A stretch of DNA of 47,385 nucleotides from a candidate division TA06 bacterium B3_TA06. Lineage in GTDB: Bacteria > Hydrothermota > Tepidihabitantia > B3-TA06. The notes beneath the pieces were generated by a model. That model was not told the DNA's origin, did no database searches, and was given only the letters and a program-made list of their open reading frames with translations. A program made the translations under genes and the position numbers. Positions 34,334 to 40,634 of this stretch are shown one piece after another; within the stretch, counting starts at the first letter, position 1; every line of letters starts with the position of its first letter. The stretch spans positions 65,836 to 113,220 of the forward strand of contig NJBO01000002.1 of NCBI GenBank assembly GCA_005223075.1, written 5' to 3'.

Positions 34334-34855
34334 ATGGATGCGATAACCCGCGATGAAGCAAGAAAGCTGATACGACAAGCTGGACTGAGTGATAGTCTTA
34401 TAAGACACTCCGAAGGCGTTGCCAGACGCGCCGAGTCGGTGTGCCAGCTTCTTGAAGCTACCGGCCACACCGTATATACGGAAAAGGTCGTCCTTGCCTC
34501 GCTTATTCATGATATCGGACTCAGCCGTCCTCACGGTCTGGATCACGGAGCAGCGAGTGCAGAGGTTCTTGAGGAGCTTGGCCTTACTGAACTGGCAAGA
34601 ATCACACGCGTCCATGTCTTTACACAAACGACTGAGATATCTCTGGAAGCCAAAATCCTTATATACGCTAACCTCACCACAGGCCCTGAGGGGGAGTCGA
34701 TTGATCCGGAGAAAAAACTTAAGTTCCTGCACCACCTGGCTTATAACTGGAAAGACAAAAACGAGAGACGGCTTGCACTGAGGGCGCTGGGGGTAAAACG
34801 CAGGATCGTCTCAGAGATAGAGGAGCTTATCAGGAGGGCGATAACGGTTTCTTGA
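34334..34855 (+). CDS. HD-domain phosphohydrolase-like protein, paralog 1 (last metal ligand changed)
   Basis: The 173-residue protein has an HD-domain pattern: His25 in LIRHSEGVARRAE, His59-Asp60 in LIHDIGLSRPHGLDH and Asn113 in ILIYANLTTGPEG. HD proteins usually end the metal set with Asp at this last position; the neighbouring paralog has Asp there. Loss of that ligand may reduce or change activity. The family often hydrolyses nucleotides, but no substrate is inferable. The ATG follows AAGGAAGTGAG, 9 nt after the hydrolase gene, so the two are probably co-transcribed. Confidence 0.82.
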   Translation: MDAITRDEARKLIRQAGLSDSLIRHSEGVARRAESVCQLLEATGHTVYTEKVVLASLIHDIGLSRPHGLDHGAASAEVLEELGLTELARITRVHVFTQTTEISLEAKILIYANLTTGPEGESIDPEKKLKFLHHLAYNWKDKNERRLALRALGVKRRIVSEIEELIRRAITVS

Positions 34856-34962
34856 CCCCAATTAAGATAAAACCCTAGATGTTTGATCATATCATCGGAA
34901 GTAGAATAGGGGTTGACAAATTAAAGAATTCGAGGAAACTATAAATAAATCCTGGAGGGTAC

Positions 34963-35484
34963 ATGAGCGTAATTACACGTGATGACGCCCGCAGGATACT
35001 ATGGGAGGCCGGGCTTGATGAAAAGATGATCAATCACGCGGAGGGCGTGGCCCACCGGGCTGAGGTGGTATGTAATATCCTCCAGGCAGCCAATTATAAG
35101 ATAGATACGGAAAAGGTTATCCTCGCCGCTTTGCTGCATGATTTGGGACACAGCCGCCCACACGGCCTGGATCACGCTGCGGTGAGCGCAGAGATCCTTG
35201 CTGAACGAGGGCTTAAAGAAGTGGCTGAAATAGTGCAGGTCCATGCCCTTCCGCAAACGGGTAAGCTTACTCTGGAAGCCAAGATACTTATCTATGCCGA
35301 CACCACAACCGGCCCGGACGGCGAGGCTATCGATCCCATGAATAAGCTTGAGTTTCTGCGCCGTTTGGGTGAGGAGTGGAAGAACGAGGATGAGCGCTTG
35401 TTGGCAAAGGAGGCCTACGAGGTCAAGCGCCGGGTTGTCTCGGAGATTGACTTATTGATCAAACAAGCCATGGCCAAGACTTGA
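34963..35484 (+). CDS. HD-domain phosphohydrolase, paralog 2
   Basis: This protein (173 residues, same length as the preceding gene) keeps the complete HD set: His25 in MINHAEGVAHRAE, His59-Asp60 in LLHDLGHSRPHGLDH and Asp113 in ILIYADTTTGPDG. The two align end to end with no gaps by eye, so they arose by tandem duplication. It has a good Shine-Dalgarno site (CCTGGAGGGTAC before ATG). A TTGACA at 34913 and a TATAAA at 34940 lie upstream, but 21 nt apart, so promoter assignment is uncertain. The substrate is unknown; phosphatase or nucleotidase activity is the family expectation. Confidence 0.85.
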   Translation: MSVITRDDARRILWEAGLDEKMINHAEGVAHRAEVVCNILQAANYKIDTEKVILAALLHDLGHSRPHGLDHAAVSAEILAERGLKEVAEIVQVHALPQTGKLTLEAKILIYADTTTGPDGEAIDPMNKLEFLRRLGEEWKNEDERLLAKEAYEVKRRVVSEIDLLIKQAMAKT

Positions 35485-35563
35485 TCTCGCCCACTTACAA
35501 TCTTCAAAGTTGACCTTTATGAGCGCAAGCGGCCCTTAGTGCACCCTCAACCTTTTCAACTAC

Positions 35564-35591
35564 TTGACAGCGGTCCGCGAGTTGCTATAAT
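35564..35591 (+). promoter_or_regulatory. Promoter of the ArsR-type regulator
   Basis: Consensus TTGACA (35564-35569), a 16-nt spacer and consensus TATAAT (35586-35591), among the strongest matches in the window. Confidence 0.85.
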
Positions 35592-35593
35592 CG

Positions 35594-35611
35594 TTTAAGT
35601 AACCGCTTAAA
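35594..35611. promoter_or_regulatory. Putative operator palindrome of the ArsR-type regulator
   Basis: TTTAAG and CTTAAA form perfect arms around 6 nt (35594-35611), covering the expected transcription start just after the -10 box and before the GTG at 35614. This placement suits autorepression by the dimeric regulator encoded next. Confidence 0.5.
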
Positions 35612-35613
35612 TA

Positions 35614-36027
35614 GTGAGAAAGATGCGCAGGATAGTCTTGGAAGAGCGCGCCCGTATATTACGTGCGCTGGGCACAGGCAGCAGGATGCAGATACTTGAG
35701 ATACTCAAGGCCGGACCACTGGAGGTAGGCGCGTTGGCCCAGCAGATAGACATAAGCCAGAGTGCGGTCTCCCAGCATCTGAAGGTGCTCAAAGAGCTGA
35801 ACCTCGTATCAGACCGGCGCCGCAGCTACTTCATATACTATTCCTTAAACCCCCAGGAGTTTGCGAGACTTGAGGAGATGATGATGGCGGTGTGTCGTAT
35901 CTCGTCCGAACGCTCCCTTCGTCGCGTGCGCCGCGAGCGGCTGTCTGCACTTCGCGATCAGCTCAAGGCAGAGCTTGAGCGAGTCCAACAGGCGCTTTCC
36001 ATGTTGAAAGAAGAGGAAGAAGCCTAG
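35614..36027 (+). CDS. ArsR/SmtB-type winged-helix transcriptional regulator
   Basis: The 137-residue protein has an ArsR winged helix: ILRALGTGSRMQILEIL, then the recognition helix region IDISQSAVSQHLKVLKELNLVSDRRRSYFIYYSL. A Lys/Arg/Glu-rich C-terminal helix (about 95-137) probably forms a coiled coil. The usual Cys metal-binding motif (ELCVCDL) is absent, so it is unlikely to be an arsenic or zinc sensor of the classic kind. The start may be the GTG at 35614 or the ATG at 35623. A palindrome at the transcription start suggests autoregulation. The next gene downstream is thyX, separated by repeat-rich DNA, so the target may be only itself. Confidence 0.85.
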   Translation: MRKMRRIVLEERARILRALGTGSRMQILEILKAGPLEVGALAQQIDISQSAVSQHLKVLKELNLVSDRRRSYFIYYSLNPQEFARLEEMMMAVCRISSERSLRRVRRERLSALRDQLKAELERVQQALSMLKEEEEA

Positions 36028-36046
36028 AATGTATGCCTTTGATTCA

Positions 36047-36172
36047 CACCTTCGTCATCGCCAAGGAGACGCAGGCGACCGCGGCGATCTCAATATGAGA
36101 TTACTCCTTTGCCGTCGTCGCTTCGCGTGCCACGCAAGGCTTCGCCTTGCTCGCAATGACACCAGGTGTCTT
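36047..36172. repeat. REP-like intergenic repeat
   Basis: The stretch between the ArsR and thyX genes contains ATCTCA/TGAGAT (36087-36101), repeated GCTTCGC/GCGAAG-like modules (CTTCGCGTGCC, GGCTTCGCC) and ends in GCTCGCAATGACAC. The two ends, GTCATCGCC near 36051 and GCAATGAC near 36162, are roughly inverted. It resembles dispersed REP-type elements and shows no gene. Confidence 0.45.
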
Positions 36173-36207
36173 TATGTGGAATGCAACGACCGCGTCGTTG
36201 CCGCAAT

Positions 36208-36239
36208 AACCTTGACCATCGGTCAAGGTTGGGTATCAT
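36208..36239 (+). promoter_or_regulatory. Promoter of thyX with overlapping palindrome (leaderless arrangement)
   Basis: TTGACC (36212-36217), a 16-nt spacer and TATCAT (36234-36239); the ATG at 36246 follows 6 nt later. The -35 box sits inside a perfect 10-bp inverted repeat, AACCTTGACC/GGTCAAGGTT with a 3-nt centre (36208-36230), a good candidate repressor site. Confidence 0.6.
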
Positions 36240-36245
36240 CCTCTC

Positions 36246-37733
36246 ATGGAAGTAATCCTTGCCGGGTTCAACCTGGATACCGATACGATCAGGAACCTCA
36301 AAGAGGGCAAGAAGGACGTACCGCTGACACCAGAGACCATTTCCGCGGCATACGCTCGGATCAGCCGATCACCCAAAAGGGTGGACGAGTTAAGGAAGCA
36401 GGCCAGGGAAGAAGTCGAACGCACGCGCCGCTCAAATAGAACCATCATCTTCGAGATGGGTCACCACTCGGTGGCCGAGCACGCCTGCTTCAACTTCGAC
36501 GTGATCGGTATCTCGAGACTGGCGGTGGAGGCCTTGCAGGGCTTTCGACTAGCGTCGTATACGGAGAAGTCACAGCGCTACATCACGTTGAGCGACGACT
36601 TCGTATTACCCGAAGAGATTGTGGAACTGGGCAAGGAGAAGGGGTTCCGCGAGACCATTGCCGCTCAGAATGAACTTTACCATTCCCTGTTTGAGGACTT
36701 AAAGGCATATCACGCAGAGCACGATCCTGTTTTAGCCGAGAACAAACGTGATTCAGCCAATCGCGCCAAGGAGGACGCCCGCTACGTGGCCGCTCTGGCT
36801 ACCCAGAGCCAGCTTGGGATGACCGTCAATGCCCGCGAGCTCGAGCTTATGGTTCGTCGCTTTGCATCCCATCGTCTGGCTGAGCTAAGGGAGCTTGGAG
36901 GCAAGTTGTACGATGAGGCCAGGCGCATAGCGCCATCGCTTCTTCTATTCTGCGAACCCAATCGGTTCGATCAGGAGACATATCCCGCTTTGGCCGGGTT
37001 CGAAAAAAAACTTGAGTCCGAGAATCCTCCTCAAGCCGATGTGACACTTATCGAATCAACGGAAGACGCCGACCTCAGACTACTTGCCGCTCTTCTGCAC
37101 CGAGTCAGCTCGGCCTCCTTCGAGTCATGCAGGCAGGCTGTCGAGAAGATGACAGACCAACAGCGGTTGGATTTAATAAAGATTGCTTTTGAGAGAGCCG
37201 AATTGTATGATTCGATGCTGCGTGAGTTCGAACACGTGGTTCTGACCTACGAGGTGATCTGCTCGGCATCCTGCTTTGCCCAGCTCAAGCGGCACCGGAT
37301 GGCCTCCATCTCTGCCCAGTCTTACGACCCGGAGCTCGGATTCACCGTTCCTGAACCTATCGAGGAGATCGGCCGTGCCGATGAGTTCAAGCACATCATG
37401 GAACGAAGCCTTACACTTTATCATGAGATAGCGCAAGATGATCTAAACGCCGCCCCATATATCCTTACCAATGCTCACCGCAGAAGGATGCTTATCACAT
37501 TAAACGCTCGAGAACTCTACCACTTCTCAAGGCTGCGGTCGGATTCTCATGCACAGGCCGAGATTCAGGGGATCTCTAACCAGATGGTCCATCTGGGTAA
37601 TATGGTTATGCCTCTGGCCCTCCTGCTTGCCGGTGGCAAGGACGCATATTCTGAAATGTATGCTAGGATTTTTGGACATCCCCCCAAGGTCATCGAGGCC
37701 GAACTCCCCGGCGAGCGGACCATAGACCCGTAA
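36246..37733 (+). CDS. thyX: Double-domain FAD-dependent thymidylate synthase (ThyX)
   Basis: The 495-residue protein is twice the usual ThyX length (about 220-250) and consists of two ThyX-like halves. The N-terminal half has FEMGHHSVAEHACFNF and, at 101-112, RLASYTEKSQRY, keeping the ExSxRY part of the ThyX motif but lacking the leading RH. The C-terminal half has the exact RHR-x7-S motif (Arg349-His350-Arg351 to Ser359, in RHRMASISAQS) but lacks the following Asn-Glu and Arg-Tyr. Both halves carry the later NAREL helix (NARELELMVRRF; NARELYHFSRLR). ThyX makes dTMP from dUMP with FAD and methylene-tetrahydrofolate as a homotetramer. Here each half may supply part of a shared site. The mRNA is probably leaderless. 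Confidence 0.88.
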   Translation: MEVILAGFNLDTDTIRNLKEGKKDVPLTPETISAAYARISRSPKRVDELRKQAREEVERTRRSNRTIIFEMGHHSVAEHACFNFDVIGISRLAVEALQGFRLASYTEKSQRYITLSDDFVLPEEIVELGKEKGFRETIAAQNELYHSLFEDLKAYHAEHDPVLAENKRDSANRAKEDARYVAALATQSQLGMTVNARELELMVRRFASHRLAELRELGGKLYDEARRIAPSLLLFCEPNRFDQETYPALAGFEKKLESENPPQADVTLIESTEDADLRLLAALLHRVSSASFESCRQAVEKMTDQQRLDLIKIAFERAELYDSMLREFEHVVLTYEVICSASCFAQLKRHRMASISAQSYDPELGFTVPEPIEEIGRADEFKHIMERSLTLYHEIAQDDLNAAPYILTNAHRRRMLITLNARELYHFSRLRSDSHAQAEIQGISNQMVHLGNMVMPLALLLAGGKDAYSEMYARIFGHPPKVIEAELPGERTIDP

Positions 37734-37769
37734 CACACCAAATAAACGAAAATAACTACCAGGAACCTC

Positions 37770-38076
37770 CTGCACTAAAACCCGTCTCTCATTCCTCGTC
37801 CCTGCGCATAGGGGATGAGAAACTGCCTCGCTCCACAATGCTTGATTTCTGGAAGTGGGCGTTCAGCGATATGCGAATGAATGACTTTCGGAATCAAGAT
37901 CGAAGTTAAAGCATCCGCTTACCTGCAAGGCTGGCCTCTCGAGGCATCGAATCGTAAAATTGTGCCGGGGAGCTAACTCTATCAGCCTATCTGCACTCAA
38001 GAACTCCGATGTTAAATGCTTCTCTGCGGAAGAGATGAAGGCGGGTGGAGAAAAGCTCTTAGAAGATATATGTTAG
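37770..38076 (+). pseudogene. Decayed gene fragments: ExK-motif (nuclease-like) protein and an unassigned tail
   Basis: The first piece (frame of 37802) reads LRIGDEKLPRSTMLDFWKWA then FSDM and stops at a TAA at 37907. A second piece in another frame (37881-37980) reads GIKIEVKASAYLQGWPLEAS before a stop. Together they match, from memory, the start and middle of a hypothetical protein family whose IEVK part recalls PD-(D/E)XK nucleases; the middle is deleted and the end lost. A third open stretch (about 37984-38076) reads LKNSDVKCFSAEEMKAGGEK then LLEDIC and stop; I cannot assign it. No start or Shine-Dalgarno site fits. This accounts for the otherwise gene-free gap after thyX. Confidence 0.5.
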
Positions 38077-38111
38077 CACCCTGGCTTCTCTCTGATTGAC
38101 CATCGGGGTCC

Positions 38112-38142
38112 CCCCAGACTTTTGCAACGCAAAAGTCTGGGG
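38112..38142. repeat. Perfect 14-bp hairpin downstream of the NYN gene
   Basis: CCCCAGACTTTTGC (38112-38125) and GCAAAAGTCTGGGG (38129-38142) pair perfectly around AAC. It lies 5 nt past the NYN gene stop on the minus strand. No T-run follows on either strand, so it is terminator-like without being a classical rho-independent terminator; it could protect the mRNA 3' end. Confidence 0.55.
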
Positions 38143-38147
38143 TAATA

Positions 38148-38810
38148 CTAGTCTATAAAAAGTATGTCTATGGATGCATCACCCTTAGCGATGGCCTCGT
38201 CAATCTCCTCGTGCATCATAAGGGGATAGGTGGCCTCGTTAATCAGGGCACGGGAGGTCCGGGTCTCGCGTTCGTTGCCGTCCGGCATGGTGTACTGAAA
38301 GTCCCAGGCTAAAAGGAGTGCCCTTGTTCCGATACCGTTGAGTTTGCGCACCAGAGGCACGTAGTCACCGTCACAGCCCAATAGAGCCACCACATCAAGC
38401 TTCTTGTGTACAGCAAGATCGAACGCCTCAAGCGAGAGCCAGACGTCTATGCCCTTCTCCTGAGGCCTGAAGGAGCGTTCATCTACCGGAAGGTAGTGCT
38501 GAACAACCCCTGCACGGATAAGAACGTCGTCAAACATCCTCTCCGCCTTAAGCTTGCCCGCCTGATCCGCGGCCTCGGCGCTGAAGCGCCCGCGGAAGTA
38601 GTGGGCCTCTACAATATGCACACGGGCTGCATCAACACCCTCCTTCTCGGCGACCCTTTGGCGGATGAACTCATGAATCCCGTGTATCGATATTCGCGAT
38701 TGCCTTTGGTGATAAAATTTGTAGTAGTTACTTACCTCGTTGAGATAGCCGCCGTCGTAAAACACCGCCACTCTTACCATCTCCTTCTTTCCACTACGTT
38801 CAAGCATCAT
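38148..38810 (-). CDS. NYN-domain (LabA/DUF88-like) putative ribonuclease
   Basis: The 220-residue protein has NYN-domain acidic motifs: VRVAVFYDGGYLNEV near the N-terminus, EKGIDVWLSLEAFDLAV in the middle, and VALLGCDGDYVPLVRKL. NYN domains are PIN-like Mg-dependent RNA nucleases. An insert of about 50 residues between the first two motifs holds an EAHYFRGRF segment, usual in LabA-like proteins. The start is the ATG at 38810 after AAGGAGAG; an in-frame ATG at 38780 just before VRVAVF is an alternative. The C-terminal ~30 residues are acidic. It is a single-gene unit with its own promoter. The target RNA is unknown. Confidence 0.85.
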   Translation of the reverse strand: MMLERSGKKEMVRVAVFYDGGYLNEVSNYYKFYHQRQSRISIHGIHEFIRQRVAEKEGVDAARVHIVEAHYFRGRFSAEAADQAGKLKAERMFDDVLIRAGVVQHYLPVDERSFRPQEKGIDVWLSLEAFDLAVHKKLDVVALLGCDGDYVPLVRKLNGIGTRALLLAWDFQYTMPDGNERETRTSRALINEATYPLMMHEEIDEAIAKGDASIDILFID

Positions 38811-38903
38811 CTCTCCTTAAGCTAAACATCTTGTTGTATCCTTTCAACTAACGCTAAATGCCGGTCCGGTTCTACTCGCCGCCGAAACGACACTCTACCA
38901 TCA

Positions 38904-38931
38904 ATTATTATCGAAATTCAGCACACGTCAA
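38904..38931 (-). promoter_or_regulatory. Promoter of the NYN gene
   Basis: On the minus strand: TTGACG (38931-38926), a 16-nt spacer and AATAAT (38909-38904), giving a leader of about 85 nt. Confidence 0.55.
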
Positions 38932-39003
38932 CCCCTGTCCAACCAAAAAGAAAGCAACCCCACAGCATTTGAGGACCGCCTATCGGATGGAGGTTTTACT
39001 GTC

Positions 39004-39975
39004 TTACTTCTTCTTTTCGGCCTCGGGCGCTATCTTTTTGTCCTTGAACAGCTCGGCTATACCTGCAATAGAGGCCATCACGCTCGAGACCTCGTAGGGA
39101 AGGAATACCTTATTCGCCTTACCCTGCGCTATGATCTGCAGGGCTTCAATATACTTGATAGCTATGAGGTCGTTGGTGGGATCGCCTTCATGAATGGCCG
39201 AAAAGACGTTCTTGACCGCCTGTGCCTCACCCTCGGCGATGGCGATCTTCTTGAACCGTTCCGCCTTAGCAACCCGTTCGATGGCCTCTGCCTCACCCTC
39301 GGCGCGAAGGATGGCGCTCTGCTTCTCACCCTCGGCCTTCAGGATACGGGCTTGCCTATCACCCTCGGCCTTGTTGATTGTCGCTTCCTTGATACCCTGC
39401 GCCTCCAGAACCATGGCGCGGCGCTCACGCTCCGCACGCATCTGCTTGTGCATGGCGTCGGTAACATCGCGCGGCGGCTCGATGCGCTGTAGCTCAACAC
39501 GGGTTACCTTGATTCCCCACTTGTCGGTAGCGTCGTCAAGAACCTGACGCAGCTTGGTGTTGATGGACTCGCGGGATGTAAGAGACTTGTCGAGCGTAAA
39601 ATCACCAATCACATTTCTCAGGTTGGTCTGAGCAAGCTTGACTGCCGCCAAACGGAAGTCTTTAACGTTATAGACAACCTTTACAGGATCGGTTACCTCG
39701 TAGTAGATAACCGCATCCACGGTAACAACCACGTTGTCCGCGGTGATTACCTCCTGGGGCGGGACGTCCACCACCTGCTCGCGCATATCCACCCGGGTAA
39801 GCCTTTCGATGAACGGAACAAGCATCGTCAGACCGGAATCGGCCGTCCGTTGATAACGGCCCAGACGTTCGACAAGCGCCTTCTGCCAGGGACGGATGAT
39901 GCGCAAAGAGGCCAGGATTACGATAAACAGGAAGACCCCTACGATTATAAGCAAGACTACAGCCCATACACCCAT
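39004..39975 (-). CDS. SPFH/Band 7 (stomatin-like) membrane protein
   Basis: The 323-residue protein has an N-terminal membrane helix (VVLLIIVGVFLFIVILASL) followed by a Band 7 domain: IRPWQKALVERLGRYQRT, LTMLVPFIERLTRVDMREQV, DVPPQEVITADNVVVTVDAV and TLDKSLTSRESINTKL. A long Ala/Glu/Arg-rich helical region (ERERRAMVLEAQ, KAEGEKQSAILRAEGEAEAI, about 180-260) should form a coiled coil for oligomerisation. The tail is Lys/Glu-rich. Such proteins (QmcA/stomatin) organise membrane microdomains. It begins 1 nt after the NfeD stop, with its Shine-Dalgarno site inside the NfeD gene. The NfeD-stomatin pairing is well known. Confidence 0.93.
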   Translation of the reverse strand: MGVWAVVLLIIVGVFLFIVILASLRIIRPWQKALVERLGRYQRTADSGLTMLVPFIERLTRVDMREQVVDVPPQEVITADNVVVTVDAVIYYEVTDPVKVVYNVKDFRLAAVKLAQTNLRNVIGDFTLDKSLTSRESINTKLRQVLDDATDKWGIKVTRVELQRIEPPRDVTDAMHKQMRAERERRAMVLEAQGIKEATINKAEGDRQARILKAEGEKQSAILRAEGEAEAIERVAKAERFKKIAIAEGEAQAVKNVFSAIHEGDPTNDLIAIKYIEALQIIAQGKANKVFLPYEVSSVMASIAGIAELFKDKKIAPEAEKKK

Positions 39976-39976
39976 T

Positions 39977-40429
39977 TTAATCCTCCTTTGGTTTTACTAC
40001 CAGATGAACGCCTTCAAGGCGGACTACCTCAACCACGGTGCCCGCCTCGATGGACGCATCGTTTTCACTATCCGCGCGCCACTCCTCCTTGGCTACACGA
40101 ACAAGCCCCCTGGCTGTCAAGGGATCAATACGCTCTACCACTACGCCGGTCTTACCTATCATGCGGTCCGCGGCCACACCCTGCTGGGAAGCGCGCCGCG
40201 TTACCCCCTTGAAGAACACCCGTGAGAGGGCGAAAAGGACGCTTGCGACCACAAGGGCGGCAAGGATCTGCAGCCAGAACGGAAGCTTGAGGAAAGCAAG
40301 CACCGCACCAACGGCCGCTCCTATACCGAACCACATCAGGGCAAAGCCCTCGGTGAAGATCTCACCCACAAGGAACAAGACCGCCAGCCCCACCCAAACA
40401 AAAGGAACTATCTTATACGCAAGCTCCAT
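39977..40429 (-). CDS. NfeD family membrane protein
   Basis: The protein (150 residues) has three hydrophobic segments (VPFVWVGLAVLFLVGEIF, FALMWFGIGAAVGAVLAFL, FWLQILAALVVASVLFAL) and a C-terminal OB-fold domain (IGKTGVVVERIDPLTARGLVRV ... AGTVVEVVRLEGVHLVV). This is the short NfeD form, which lacks the N-terminal Ser-protease domain of long NfeD. It works with the stomatin-like partner encoded directly downstream. I choose the ATG at 40429 because CGGAGG lies 7 nt upstream; a TTG at 40435 is possible. The promoter at 40509-40537 serves both genes. Confidence 0.9.
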   Translation of the reverse strand: MELAYKIVPFVWVGLAVLFLVGEIFTEGFALMWFGIGAAVGAVLAFLKLPFWLQILAALVVASVLFALSRVFFKGVTRRASQQGVAADRMIGKTGVVVERIDPLTARGLVRVAKEEWRADSENDASIEAGTVVEVVRLEGVHLVVKPKED

Positions 40430-40508
40430 CAGCAAACCTCCGAGGTGTTTTCGGGAAGCTCCATACTATTCAGATTACAACGTTCCCTACGAGTTTATTC
40501 AACATCCA

Positions 40509-40537
40509 AGGATAAGCACTTCAAGGTACGTTGTCAA
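40509..40537 (-). promoter_or_regulatory. Promoter of the nfeD-SPFH operon
   Basis: On the minus strand: TTGACA (40537-40532), a 17-nt spacer and TATCCT (40514-40509). Confidence 0.7.
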
Positions 40538-40582
40538 GCAAAATAATATGCTCCTTTTCGCTTAAGGCGAAAAGATCGCAGG

Positions 40583-40614
40583 AAAAAAAGGAGCGAAGCC
40601 TTTCGCTTCGCTCC
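40583..40614 (-). terminator. Rho-independent terminator of the 551-residue protein gene (copy 1)
   Basis: GGAGCGAAG (40614-40606) and CTTCGCTCC (40598-40590) on the minus strand form a 9-bp stem, followed by a run of seven T (40589-40583). It lies 21 nt after the stop at 40635. Confidence 0.9.
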
Positions 40615-40634
40615 AATATTGTGATGGATCTCCA

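Noticed and set aside
34913-34945. Promoter for HD paralog 2 (TTGACA ... TATAAA)
   Set aside because: The spacer is 21 nt, outside the 16-17 nt seen at every other promoter here, so I do not list it.
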